Below, one piece after another: positions 19,278 to 30,704 of a stretch of 62,000 nucleotides of DNA. The notes under the pieces were generated by a model. The model searched no databases. It was not told the origin of the DNA and worked only from the letters and a program-made list of their open reading frames with translations. The stretch is taken from the NCBI RefSeq assembly GCF_001039355.2, contig NW_019775454.1, positions 1-62,000 on the forward strand, given 5' to 3'. Every line of letters starts with the position of its first letter. Position 1 is the stretch's first letter. This stretch comes from Lingula anatina. Lineage: Eukaryota; Brachiopoda; Lingulata; Lingulida; Lingulidae. The position numbers and the translations under genes are program-made.

Positions 19278-20855
19278 ATGACGTCCTGGATAAGGCGGAA
19301 CTCTCTCATTGCTGCCCTGAATCTGTTCCTTCTACCTTGGCTTATCGCTGCTTGGCAAACTATAGACAGCGAGTTAGGACTCCATAACGAAGTCGAAGCA
19401 GGGCCTGTAACGATAGCAGACATCGACAATGAGACGAATTTGCCACCTTACTATAAAGCTGAGCTGAAGAACGTCCGTTCTCTAAATGGCTCGTTCATCC
19501 CGGTTCCCTGGCATTTCTGCGATGTTTCTTATCCATCCGACGAGTCGGTTAACGTCTCGTGTGAAATTCCTGCAAACGATTACCTATCTTTGAAAAAATA
19601 TCAAAGTTGGATTGAATTAGTTAACAGAACAAACCGACTCAAGGTAAAATGTGACAGTGGCGGGAATATATCAGCACCATGGCCAATGAAAGTGTCTGGT
19701 CTTCAATCTTTAGAAATTGAAGGATGCAACGTGAAAGATTATATCCGCCACCAAGCATTCGGTGACTACTACTCATATACAGGCCCAGATGTTCTAAAAG
19801 TTTTAAAAATCTTCAATTCAGTTCTGTATTCAGACTTCTTGAGTCTTAATCAAACATTTTACAGAAAAAGCGGGAGCAGAGACACCGAATGCGGTTCCCT
19901 TGAACTACGAGAATTGCGCATGCGTGACATTACCATTGGTTTTGAGCAAGCGTTGAAGATACCAATCCAATTACATGGAAACAAAGCAACAGATAATTCA
20001 ACTTTTAAACCAATAGAACAATATGAGAAACCCAAACTCGACGGACCATTTCCACAGCCTCAAATGTGGTGCTCACATAATCATATGGGGATATTGGAAT
20101 TCTCAAACTATGCTTTTTTCAGGGTACTCATAAAGATGCTGATACGGGGTCATGGGTATCCTGTGCTTCATACATTCATTGCTGACAGAAACAACATAAC
20201 GGTCTTTCCATACGCATTATTTGCAACAATAATATATTTTCCAAAGCTACGATATGTGGACCTTCGTTACAACAATATAACTGAGCTGAAAATACCGCCA
20301 GGATCTAAGCGCAAATTTGATTTACGACACAACAGCATTCAAGATATTACAACAAGAAACATCGAGTCAATGCTGGAACCGTATGTGGCAGATGTGGATT
20401 TTCGGAACAACCCAATTAATTGCGGATGTAAAAATTTCGAAGTGGTTAAATATGTAAGAACAAAAACTGTCCTAAATAAACTAAAGAATTCAACATTCAG
20501 CTACCTGTTCGACATGCCCTGCAATCATGGCACGATCACAACAACGTTTCAATCTGTCAGTTTGGATAATTTTGATGACTGTTTTATTATTCGTCACAGA
20601 AGCAGTGTCCCTTGGGTGGTTTTAGGGTTATTGACTTGTTTTGGGGTGTTGACAAGCGTGTTTGCCGTATATTTTAGACGAGAAATTCATATTCTTTTGG
20701 AGACGAGGTCAAAGTGTTGCGGATGCTGTGGGCCTAAGTCTCGTTCGACTGAACGCCGCAATTCCAACACTTCTTGCAACGTCGAGGACGAAAGTACATC
20801 TGCCCGGGAGTTAGAGATTCAAAAGCGGAATATGTATCATACTAGTACACTTTAG
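19278..20855 (+). CDS. Toll-like receptor paralogue lacking a TIR domain
   Basis: A single coding exon (525 residues) starts 102 bases after an acceptor (ctaatttcag, ending 19175). A signal peptide lies at about residues 1-30. The ectodomain carries many N-x-S/T sites, an N-terminal Cys-rich part (HFCDVSYPSDESVNVSC) and leucine-rich segments near the C-terminal side (FPKLRYVDLRYNNITELKI). An LRR-CT-like cap has NPINCGCKN and MPCNHG. A membrane span lies at about 442-466 (PWVVLGLLTCFGVLTSVF). The cytoplasmic tail is only 59 residues, with a Cys cluster (KCCGCCG) that may be palmitoylated. It ends TSTL, which fits a class I PDZ ligand. No TIR motif or TIR remnant is visible in the tail or the following bases. 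The next gene is a full-length paralogue. It may act as a decoy or co-receptor (inference). Confidence 0.9.
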   Translation: MTSWIRRNSLIAALNLFLLPWLIAAWQTIDSELGLHNEVEAGPVTIADIDNETNLPPYYKAELKNVRSLNGSFIPVPWHFCDVSYPSDESVNVSCEIPANDYLSLKKYQSWIELVNRTNRLKVKCDSGGNISAPWPMKVSGLQSLEIEGCNVKDYIRHQAFGDYYSYTGPDVLKVLKIFNSVLYSDFLSLNQTFYRKSGSRDTECGSLELRELRMRDITIGFEQALKIPIQLHGNKATDNSTFKPIEQYEKPKLDGPFPQPQMWCSHNHMGILEFSNYAFFRVLIKMLIRGHGYPVLHTFIADRNNITVFPYALFATIIYFPKLRYVDLRYNNITELKIPPGSKRKFDLRHNSIQDITTRNIESMLEPYVADVDFRNNPINCGCKNFEVVKYVRTKTVLNKLKNSTFSYLFDMPCNHGTITTTFQSVSLDNFDDCFIIRHRSSVPWVVLGLLTCFGVLTSVFAVYFRREIHILLETRSKCCGCCGPKSRSTERRNSNTSCNVEDESTSARELEIQKRNMYHTSTL

Positions 20856-21078
20856 TGCGTTTCTAGGAGATGTCCAGCAGCGTAGGTTAAAACATGAAAG
20901 CAACCATGGGGAATTCAGGGCAGGAACAAGGCAAATGGAAAAGAAAGGAAATGAACAGCCAATAATCGATGCGAAGAGCATATACATATGTCTTTGCAGT
21001 TTCGTAAATGTTTTATTGTCTGTATGGGGGCAGATGACAGATGGGACAGAAACAATTTTTCTATACATGTTTCCTTGT

Positions 21079-21084
21079 AATAAA
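21079..21084 (+). promoter_or_regulatory. Polyadenylation signal of TLR-like gene 1
   Basis: AATAAA lies 224 bases after the stop codon. A second AATAAA lies at about 21111. This is placement only. Confidence 0.4.
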
Positions 21085-21252
21085 TTTTCATTATTTTACC
21101 CCACTCACGCAATAAAAGGCCCCATAAAATCGAGCAATGCACATTTTAGCACTCTATACTCAACGGTGCAAGGGAATTGTTTTCAGTCACACAGTTCAAA
21201 GCAGTGTTTGGTCGTAGGTTGAGCGTCCAGAATAAATGGACCCTACAGTTTC

Positions 21253-21348
21253 CTTTTATCTAAACCCCTTTTCAAGGCCAGTAATTGATGTTGTTTCTTT
21301 TCATTTATCTAAGCACCTTTTCTATCTCAGTTACTGATGTTGTTTGAT
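21253..21348. repeat. Imperfect tandem duplication, about 49 bp unit
   Basis: 'tttatctaa' followed by 'cccctttt', 'gttgtt' and flanking bases occurs twice in a row, each unit ending 'tgatgttgttt'. Divergence is about 15-20 percent by eye. Confidence 0.6.
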
Positions 21349-24300
21349 TGGAAAGAAATACTTCGACATTCTTCGTCAATATGGGTACGTGTTTGTAAAT
21401 TCCACGAGACAAAATTGGCGAAAATTAAAATATAACAGTATTTGCCACAAGTTTGTGGAAACTCAAAAGGCTGCTCAATTTGTATGTGAGAAAAAATTGT
21501 CTAAGTTTAGGAAATATGCATGATAAGCATTTATTTTTGTAAATATTGAGTAGAATTGACACATTTCCTGTGATATACAGTCAAAGGTATCAAAAGCGAC
21601 TATCAAATTAAAACGTACTGCAGCAAACATTTAAGAACAAATTCTCAAAATCATTATTCATTTGTAGAAAAAAAACTAATGTACAAACCTTAATAATAAA
21701 ACAGAGAAGAAAAAACAGGTCTTAATCAACTGAATTATAACTTGGTTTCTGCAATGTTATAAATAATGTAAAAGTATATTTATCAACTCCTATGTATGTC
21801 AGAATGGCTAAAATATTCCTTTTTCATTTAACCCTCTAACTTGAAACGTTGTTTGATATGTACATGTACATGCTGTTGGTCGTGTAATTGCTTATCTTAC
21901 AATAAATGATTAATATACATTAAGATTTAAATGCTCGAATTCCTGGTAAATTATATTGTTAATGCTCATTTGGGAAAGGCTGTAAATAGTGCGCACTGGT
22001 TAATGGTTCAAGTAATGCACAATAAAGGGTACTTTGATAGCTTTGTGATATTCAATTTTCTAGCCTCTCTCTGAATGTGTAGTCGAGTATTGTTCTATGT
22101 GCATGTATCAGTCTGCTGGAAAAGTGATAGCTAGATTTGCCTTAAAGCACAACCCTACATCATGTATACGCAGAGACGCAAAGACATTAAAGATGATACC
22201 ATTATTTTTACGGGTTGTCCCAGATGGACTTCATTTATTGCCGGTGGTCAGTTCAGCTTAGTTAGACTAATGGCCCAGGTAATATATCAAATGACCCAGA
22301 AAGGATGACCCTGGTTGGGGTCGACCTTCATGCATCTTCGCTTTCTTCAATGCAACCGCTACTGTGTTTTGATAACTTAAAGATGCTCTTTTATGACAAC
22401 TTTATCATTGATCAGACGAATGTGCGTCCAACTTTTCAAAATGTCAACATTAGGGTTTCGTATATTCACTTGGGAAAATGCCTGCAAGTGCACGCAACGA
22501 AATAAAATGGTTTTAAACGCCAAAATAGTTTGTCCTGTATCATTAATTTAGTGAACAAAGCACGTTAATGAAGATGAACAAAATATCCTTCCTCGTCCAT
22601 TAAATTTACCCCGTACCAGAGCCGCAGATTAATTATGTTCACTTTTCCGTAGCGGAGATTTGTGTCATGAGTTAGAGACATATCTGCGATTATCTAATGA
22701 AAAATCAATCTGTGACCCCGGTATAGATTACTTTAAATCAGTATTACCTAAAAACAGTGAATTTTGCCGTCGCTGTAAATTACACAAATCTTATTTTGCT
22801 GTGCTACATGTATGATCCCTCGATGAAGGTGTCTTGCTAGACACTAAAATAATCGAGTGGTAAAAAAAACTGAGTATAGCCGTGTGTAGCTTTGGTTTCA
22901 AGAAACTATTATTGTAACTTGAGCAATGCTATGAATATTTCTCCACCACGCTGTTTGGTTTCTTGTTTAAAAAATTGTTTGGCACTTATGTTGGCTATAG
23001 GCCTACCAATTAACCAACGAGTTTAACTAATGGCGAATTTGATAAATTGCCTGAAATACATGTATCACTCACCTTGAAACATTTTGTAAACTTTAAGGTC
23101 CGTATTTTGGATTTAGATATTCATTGTCTTTGACATATACTCTGCATCTATCCCCCCAATTTGCAATCTTCATTGCCTCTTTACAAGCCACCTTGGACAC
23201 ATTATCAAAATTTCATATTCTATAATATACATAGAGATATATCTCTATATGCTATGTACACGTTACATGGTTTTTTTAGACGATAACTAAATGAGCTGTA
23301 ACCGAGATGAAATTGTATTATACTAGATAATGACAGTTTTCTCTCGGGATATAAGCGAAATGTGGTGTAACCTGGGGAGTTGTTTTATCGCCATAACATC
23401 ATTTGCATTCATTAATCAAAAGGACTAGGTTCATATTGATTCTGAAAAACTAGGACATATATAACATTTTGATGATATTTTTGGTGGATATGATATATGG
23501 GCCGGTGATAGGTCTAGAATAGTTCTTCTGCGATTGAATTGCAGTGGGACAGCTATGCCTGTAAACACTATATATAGCGTGACGGCAACCTCAGCGTCTC
23601 GTGGCGGATTATTTCTGCAAGTAAATGTCAGAACGTGCCTGTATATATATATACGCGGAGATTTTACTGTCCGGGCGTTCGAGATTTTCTTCCATCTGCT
23701 TCTTCTACATTCTTATCATCTGTCGTCTTAGAAATCAACACAAGAAAAAAACGAGAGATTTCAGTTGAAATTGTTTAAAATGATATGGGGAAGCACCAAA
23801 GTGGCCATTTTGCTTTACGCAAAGTGCACAGCAGAAGAATACAAAATAAATATTATCAGTTTAAGGGTCCGTTTTTATATCATACAATTGCTGATCTTTA
23901 CAGAAAGTAAACACATGTGTTAGGTGCATGTGACCTAAAACACAGAGCCACATGTGCAAGAACTGAACGTGTGCAGGTGCGCCCGCTACGTTCAGTTGAT
24001 CTATGTTTCATTCGAAACAGCTCAATTCCCCATATTTCATCGGCGAGCGGGAAAAACTGCAGGCCGACACGTGAACTGCATCGGAATGATTTCCCAGAAC
24101 ATTAGAAGCTATGGCGGTTTGAAAGCCTTTCCAGCAGTCAATCATGGTTAGTTGAAGGGAAGAAGCAGGGGTGTTCGATTGACCATGGATTTATCATTAT
24201 TTCAGGAAGTGCATTTCGCTGGTCTGAGCTGCAACGGTTACTTATGACAAGGTAAGTTTTTTATTTTGGGTCTAAAATGGCGTTAAGCAAGCTTTTTATA

Positions 24301-25077
24301 GCATAAGTAAATCTTTTAGCTAACAGTGTGCCTACAATTTGCATTCCATGGTCCAACTTTCCTCCTTTGAATTTGAAAACAATCGCATTGTGTTGTTGTC
24401 TTCGTTTTTCATCAGCCCGCTCGCTTTCGCGGAGAACGATGCAGCAATTAAGATGAACAAAAATCTCGACATCTCTGCAACTAAAAGACAGCAGTAATCA
24501 AGTTTCCTCTGTCTATATTTTATTTTTTCGGACAGCCATGGAACACGTTAATCATTCTGCATCTGTGTCCTGAAAACCTGTATTACCATTCATTCTGTGG
24601 CTTACTGCCTATCCCTTATGACCCAGGTACTTTCAGCAAATTCGGTTTTCTTAACATAATATGCCATGATTCTGCGTCGTACTGATTAATATGTTTCCAC
24701 GGCAAAAAGCGCTCATGATTAATAACATAAAGCCGGATCATTACAGAGATGATTGGACATTTACTTTGCGGTCTCTCACAACCTCTGTAAGTTATGGACG
24801 CCATGGCTCCACTGCCAAGCAGACGTGGAAAGATCGCGTTGCTTAGGAAAGTAGGGAAATGCAGAAAATAGCTACCGAGGCCCGGTTACACGTAACTGCT
24901 CTGTCAGTTATACCAACATTCCTGCCAGTAGCTCAGTAGATCCGCAAATCTGTTTTTCACTGCATCAGGCAATTTCCTTTACAAAGAAACAGTGATGGGG
25001 TTTTCGAGGAAGGAATTTTACAATCGTAGATCTAGGCCTCATGTCTAGGGACGAAGGGAGAACGTATAGCCCCGCTG

Positions 25078-25223
25078 AAGGAAACAGCGACTTTTGTGTT
25101 GCTCGCCATCAGTCAGATTGACGGGGCTAAGGTAGATCTAGGGGCAGTACATTATAAAGAGCAGCGTCACGAAGAAAACCCAGCCTCTCGTCAGAGAGAC
25201 TGATAGGCATCATTTTATACGAG
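25078..25223 (+). promoter_or_regulatory. TATA promoter and probable 5' UTR exon of TLR gene 2
   Basis: Aligns with the block upstream of gene 1, with 'gccatcagtcag', TATAAAGA at 25153-25160 and 'gcagcgtcacga' immediately downstream. The exon would end at a GTAGGT donor (25224), with an intron of about 0.8 kb to the acceptor at 26058. Confidence 0.55.
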
Positions 25224-25591
25224 GTAGGTATTTAAATGATTTAATTGTAAATGCGCCCAGGTGATCGCATGCGAGCTAGAGAGCTCTTCTTTTACGATTT
25301 TGGGTTGGCCCTCTTTAGCATATACTTATCTGACGGTTGGTTTACAAGGTAGGTAGAAAGTGAGAGCAATGTTAATACAGGCGAACTAATTTTACAAAGT
25401 AAGCTAAAAGATAATCTGAAAAAAACCTTGACTGCTATACAGATAATAATACTAGTATATAATTGTACTGGTCTTATGTTTCTAAAAATAGCAATCAACA
25501 ACATAATAACTGCAATGTGGGGCAAAATGTAGATCATGGTTTGTGTTATGCCCATTCCAAGTATGTACCGTTATTATTTTTATCTTTATTT

Positions 25592-25593
<2 letters not shown>

Positions 25594-25624
<31 letters not shown>
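25594..25624. repeat. (GT)n microsatellite in the 5' intron of TLR gene 2
   Basis: About fifteen GT dinucleotides in a row. Confidence 0.95.
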
Positions 25625-25626
<2 letters not shown>

Positions 25627-26133
25627 ACTAAGTGTCGTGCTGCAATGTTTTCATGCCACAGGACAAGTAGGTATCACATACAGCTTCTGTTTGATGATAA
25701 AAGAAAATCCAAAATTGATCGAATATATGCAACGTAGCCTTTGCATGTGTGACATAGTTAACGCACAATGACATATTAAGGTGATGTCCCTTGTGTTTAT
25801 CTTTTCATAAGCATAACATCTACACAGTCAAATAGGTGATTTTTGAAAATGTCTATCTTATTTTCGAAATAGCTTACTTTGAAAATAAAGCAATTCCCTA
25901 AGAGGGCATATTGTATAAATAATATAATGGCTTCCACAATATCTACGTACAGTTTTGACATGAGCAGATCAATAGAAGGATGCTATCAGTTTGGAAAAAA
26001 GAAAAAAGTCAAGGGCTACCAAAATACCTTAAGGTTATCAAATTTCTTTCTTTTTCAGAAAACAAATGTTGAATATCAGTTAATCATTTGGTTGAAGCAG
26101 GCGGTTCAGAAAGCAGCAGACGACAGTTCATCG

Positions 26134-28149
26134 ATGACGTCCTGGATAAAACTGAAATCTGTCCTTGCAGTTCTGGAGTTGTTTTTCCTAGCTTGGTTTA
26201 CCGCTGCTTGGCACACCCTGGGCAGCGAGTTAGGGGACCAAAACGAAGCACATACAGGGCCGGCATCGCGATCTGACATTGGTAACGCGACAGATTCACC
26301 ACCTTACTACGAAGAGCAGCTGAAGATCGTCCGTTCTCTAAATGGTTCGTTCATCCCGGTTCCCTGGCACTTCTGTGATGTTTCTTATCCATCCGACGAG
26401 TCGATTAACGTCTCGTGTGAAATTCCTGCTAATGGTCATTTATCTCTGAAAAAATATCAGAGTTGGATTAAAACAGTCAATAGGACAAACCGACTCAAGG
26501 TTAAATGTGACAGTGGCGGGAATATATCAGCACCATGGCCAATGAAAGTGTCTGGTCTTCAAGCTTTGGAAATTGAAGGATGCAACGTGAAAGATTATCT
26601 CCGCCACCAAGCATTTGGTGACTACTACTCATATACAGGCCCAGATGTTCTAAAGGTTTTAAAGATCTTCAATTCAGTTCTGTATTCAGATTTTCTGAGT
26701 CTAAATCAAACATTTCACAGAAAAGACGGAAACAGAGAAACCGAATGCGGTTCTCTTGAACTGCACGAATTACGCATGCGTGACATTAAAATTGGTTTCG
26801 AGCCAATGCCGAAGATTTCATTTCAATCAAAAGAAAATAACTCAACAAATAATTCAACTCTGAAAACTATCAAAAGTCACAGCAAGCCTAAATTAAACGG
26901 GACCCTCCGACAACCCCAACATTGGTGCTCATATAATCATATGGAGATTGTAGAATTTTCAAACTATGCTTATTTTAGGGTGTTTTTCATAACGATTTTC
27001 GTACGGAGTCACGGATATCCCGCGCTGCATACTCTTATTGCTGTCAGGAACAATATCACTGTCTTTCCGCAAGAACTAACCGCTACTTTACTGAACTTTC
27101 CAAAGCTTCGATACGTGGACCTTCGTTATAACAGTATCAAGGAGTTGAAAATACCGCGAGGATCTAATCGTGTCTTTGACCTGCGGCACAATGACATCCA
27201 AGACCTGACAATAGAAAATGTCAATGCGATGTCAGGGCGATATGCAGCCCATGTGGATTTTCGGAACAACCCAATTGATTGTGGGTGCAACAATTCTGAT
27301 GCCGTGAAACATTTAAGGAGTGAAGTTGTACGTAATAAACTTGACAAATCAACATACCGCTTCTTATATGACATCCCTTGCCACCATGGGGAGACAACCA
27401 CGACGATTCGATCTATCAACTTGGATGACTTAAACGAATGTTTTATTATCCGTCACAAAAGCATTATTCCTTGGATAGTACTAGGGTTATTAGCCTGTTT
27501 GGTGGTTTTGACGGCCATATTAACTGTGTACTTTCGGCGAGAAATTCAAATTCTTCTGTTCACGAGGTTGAAATGTCGTTGTTTCAAGTCTCGATTTTCG
27601 TGTCCACCCAAAAGGTTCGACGCCTTCGTTTCCTACAACAGCGGCGACGAACACTGGATAGTCCATACATTAGCTCCAAAACTAGAGAACCAAAAGCCTC
27701 CCTTCAGACTTTGCTTGCATTACCGAGATTTTATCGTAGGTGCAGCGATTGCGGAAAACATCATCGAAAGTATCGAGGCCAGCAGGCATACAATTATGGT
27801 GTTATCTGAGAATTTCTTAAAAAGTGAGTGGTGTTTAATGGAATTCCGAGCAGCTTATCATCAAGGGCTCCGAGAGAGAAATAAGCATTTAATCGCCATA
27901 GTATTAGAGGATATATTGCTGGATGACATCGAGGCCGACCTTCGTTCTCACTTGAGAACAACGACTTACTTGAAAGTATCAGATAAATGGTTCTGGGACA
28001 AATTAATATATTGCTTGTCCAGGAATCCACATGACGAAATTTCCAAAAAGAAAACAAAAACAAAACTATCTAAGACGTCAAAGGAAATAAATTCGAATTC
28101 ATGGAACAGGACGCGGGATTTAAAAATAGATGACGTCAGTACTGTTTAG
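26134..28149 (+). CDS. Toll-like receptor with LRR ectodomain and TIR domain
   Basis: I place the start at 26134 (MTSWIKLK), not at the upstream in-frame ATG. The acceptor ctttttcag ends at 26058 and MTSWI aligns with the start of the paralogue. The product is 671 residues. A signal peptide covers about 1-30. The ectodomain is Cys-rich with N-glycosylation sites, a leucine-rich segment (FPKLRYVDLRYNSIKELKI, about 322-340) and an LRR-CT-like cap (NPIDCGCNN at 379-387, DIPCHHG). The membrane span is about 444-466. The TIR domain is about 494-628, with box 1 FDAFVSYNSGD, box 2 LCLHYRDFIVGAAI, SEWCLMEF, and box 3 FWDKL. The BB-loop Pro (RDxxPG) is Val535. A basic tail of about 40 residues follows. 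Family role: membrane receptor in innate immunity or development, signalling through TIR adaptors. An ectodomain of about 410 residues is short for a TLR. Confidence 0.95.
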   Translation: MTSWIKLKSVLAVLELFFLAWFTAAWHTLGSELGDQNEAHTGPASRSDIGNATDSPPYYEEQLKIVRSLNGSFIPVPWHFCDVSYPSDESINVSCEIPANGHLSLKKYQSWIKTVNRTNRLKVKCDSGGNISAPWPMKVSGLQALEIEGCNVKDYLRHQAFGDYYSYTGPDVLKVLKIFNSVLYSDFLSLNQTFHRKDGNRETECGSLELHELRMRDIKIGFEPMPKISFQSKENNSTNNSTLKTIKSHSKPKLNGTLRQPQHWCSYNHMEIVEFSNYAYFRVFFITIFVRSHGYPALHTLIAVRNNITVFPQELTATLLNFPKLRYVDLRYNSIKELKIPRGSNRVFDLRHNDIQDLTIENVNAMSGRYAAHVDFRNNPIDCGCNNSDAVKHLRSEVVRNKLDKSTYRFLYDIPCHHGETTTTIRSINLDDLNECFIIRHKSIIPWIVLGLLACLVVLTAILTVYFRREIQILLFTRLKCRCFKSRFSCPPKRFDAFVSYNSGDEHWIVHTLAPKLENQKPPFRLCLHYRDFIVGAAIAENIIESIEASRHTIMVLSENFLKSEWCLMEFRAAYHQGLRERNKHLIAIVLEDILLDDIEADLRSHLRTTTYLKVSDKWFWDKLIYCLSRNPHDEISKKKTKTKLSKTSKEINSNSWNRTRDLKIDDVSTV

Positions 28150-28199
28150 TATTTTTGGTAATTGACAATATTTCCATTTCAAAAGACAGGGCATTTAAT

Positions 28200-28205
28200 A
28201 ATAAA
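28200..28205 (+). promoter_or_regulatory. Polyadenylation signal of TLR gene 2
   Basis: AATAAA 50 bases after the stop codon. Confidence 0.45.
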
Positions 28206-29595
28206 TTGAAAATGGAAAGGTCCAAATAACATTGAGGGCAAGTAATTTTACGGCCATTTTGTCTATGACGTGGACACAAATACTTTTTGTCTGTGTGCTA
28301 TTATTTCCATTTATACCCGTTTTCGAAATATTGAACTGAAAAAGACTTTCCTACCATGTCGCATTGTATAAACGAACCTTTATCTATCTTAAAAAAACAA
28401 CTGTATAAGGTGTTTCGCCATCCCTTAAGTTAACCAATGGCAGAATTGTTGGAGAAAAGGCACAGAGGAGATAAAGCAAATCGCTCAACATTCCACTCAA
28501 TGTGATGTTACCGTTATGTCATCAGTATTTACAGTCTCACACAAATAGGTAGTGCCCATTGTAGCCTTATACTTTATATTATATAATATTATTCAGTGGT
28601 ATTTCAAGTTGTACCACTACATGGCATTGACTCTCGCGCACTTAAGTGCATAAACCTTAGCTCTATATATGCTCTCTCTAATCATAATCGAGCAGTGACA
28701 ATAGTAAAAAGTCTTTGGCATATATCCTAACCAATTATATCTATTTTGTACCGCCCTGGAACAAATGCAAACACATTTCTTTATGGTGGATGAAATGTAC
28801 AAGTCAATTATATTTTGTTATCTAAATTCGATTTTTCATATACTAAATTTATACATCCAATACATACAAGGTGTGTGAAATAGCATTAAGCCTACTTAAG
28901 AAATGTCCATGTTATGTAATCCATTACTTGGAGCGGTCATTTCTCCATTATGAGAACAGGGTAGTCCGGATGCTACGTTTAGTCAGGAGTGGGATTTATG
29001 ATTAACTTGTGTATACAATGGCATATTAGAAGAAATACAAGAAGTTATGATACTCATTTAACAGGTCCACTTGTAGCACAGGTCTTTATAACGTACCCAT
29101 TAAATTTTAGATGCAGTCGATCATCATTTATGCTTTCATAAAGGCGGCGGTTAATGCCAGCAAAGGAACTGCAAAAATTAAGGTGTTCCTATGTGTGGTG
29201 AAACCATTTTGTATACCACCAGGATTTTAACAAAGTTTATCTGTCTGAACTCCAATGAACTTTATCTTGTTTTTTGTTTATCTTATAGTATTGATTTTTT
29301 GAGAAAAAGAGAGAAAAAAGAGAGTGAGAGCCAATATGAAGTCAACATTCCATTACAAACCGTTTTTTGTTTCATTAACTTTTAAGGTTCCCAAATAATG
29401 AATCTTACAGAGGTTTTGTTTAAGTATATATCTTTTTTTATAAATCCCCTAGAAAAGTCACAACTACGTTACCGTTCCCCTGCCCCCCCCCCCCCTTTTT
29501 TTTCTGACAAATGTCTTGGTTTAAGAATGCAAATTTCCTGTGCAACAGACGTTGCCTTTCAAGTACAGTTGCCTTTGGCTACGATGAAACCTTTC
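28206..29595. other. Intergenic, no gene recognised
   Basis: A+T-rich sequence with a poly-C/poly-T tract at 29484-29502. No supported frame, RNA gene or transposon end was found. Confidence 0.5.
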
Positions 29596-29842
29596 TTAAT
29601 GCCAATTAGTCCCAAAACATTCAAATTTTAATTTTGTCTTAACGAGCTTTTGAATCTTCACAGAACCAAGAACCTCAGAGAAATCACCCAGCAAATACAG
29701 CAGACGATCGTCTACTGTCAGTGGCTTTAAATAATGAGTGGCACGCCGGATACGATAATAAAGGACATGTATTGCATTAAAAATCGTTGGGTATTCATCC
29801 GCCGTGCTTCCTGTCACCCATAAATAGGTTCGGACAAGTAAA
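29596..29842 (-). CDS. Unassigned coding-like frame, minus strand
   Basis: About 82 codons are open, containing YPTIFNAIHVLYYRIRRA and VDDRLLYLLGDFSEVLG. Composition is more balanced than surrounding chance frames. An acceptor-like 'gggtgacag' lies near its upstream end. I do not recognise the family. It could be an exon, a decayed transposon fragment or chance. Confidence 0.25.
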
Positions 29843-30311
29843 TACCATTATACGCATTGGCTTCGAGTCTCACGTTGAGAGTAATTTCTATCTAAAGCGA
29901 CTACTAGGTTAAATTGATTCGATAAAGCAGTAACATATTTTCGCAAGGGAAAATCTATAATGATAATTTAAAGTAATTGATATATGATACTGAAAGTATT
30001 ATGCGTGTTTTACACGTTCAAGCTGGTAACCGGACAATTGAGTAGAATTGCTTTTTTTTTCGAAGGCACCGCATTACTTGATATATCGAAACGAAAAAAA
30101 AAGCCGAACTAAAAATATTAATGTAATTTGATAAATTTTTACATTGTACTTCATGTTATTGTATTTGCTGTATAAAGAAAGTATGACTCAATGGCTTCAG
30201 TAATATCTCTACAATGCTCAATACAGAGATCTTAGTCCAAGATAAATAAATAAATAAATAATAAACGTTCAGCTGGATCTGTTATCTTCAAATAAGGTAA
30301 ACATTGGTCTT

Positions 30312-30704
30312 TTACTGAATCACAACCTCTTTCACCATCGAAATGCGAATCCTGACCTTTTCCAGAAATAAATTTATCCCAAAGTTTTGAAACATGATCA
30401 TTTTATCACCCGAAGCACTTCCTCTATAAATTCTAACTATAGTTACCCGGTAGGTACATGTAGACACTAATGTAGTTACTATATCTTCAATCGAGGAATT
30501 GTGAATCCGGCCACCCGTCTGTATGAGTTCGAATCTTACTGTTTCAAATGCATTTGTGTGACTTAAATGGCGTGAGACATTCTGAAAGTAAATTTTATTT
30601 ATCATCTTTACGTGCGCTTCGGCAGTATGGATGAAGGATACCTTCCAATCTTTCAAGAGACACAAACCGTTAAATTTCGTTATCAAATTCTGTAACATAA
30701 GCAT
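30312..30704 (-). CDS. Unassigned 130-codon frame, minus strand
   Basis: Minus-strand ORF with a possible acceptor (gcttatgttacag) directly before codon N7 and a donor-like GTAACT in its second half. Text such as AFETVRFELIQTGGRIHNSS reads like protein, but a frame of this length is near what A+T-rich DNA of this size yields by chance. No family recognised. It lies on the same strand as the frame at 29596-29842 but the phases do not join. Confidence 0.22.
   Translation of the reverse strand: MLMLQNLITKFNGLCLLKDWKVSFIHTAEAHVKMINKIYFQNVSRHLSHTNAFETVRFELIQTGGRIHNSSIEDIVTTLVSTCTYRVTIVRIYRGSASGDKMIMFQNFGINLFLEKVRIRISMVKEVVIQ

Larger units (their letters stand above)
20856..25077. other. Intergenic between the TLR paralogues
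   Basis: No gene recognised in over 4 kb. Polyadenylation signals for gene 1 fall at 21079 and 21111. A small candidate exon (about 24206-24251, between 'atttcag' and 'gtaagt') could be a 5' exon but lacks support. Several short plus-strand frames (22305, 23534, 23917, 23954) show no domain features. Confidence 0.5.

Noticed and set aside
25879-26133. N-terminal extension of TLR gene 2 from an upstream in-frame ATG
   Set aside because: A strong acceptor (ctttttcag) at 26058 lies inside it and the paralogue's protein aligns only from the ATG at 26134; the upstream part reads as intron.
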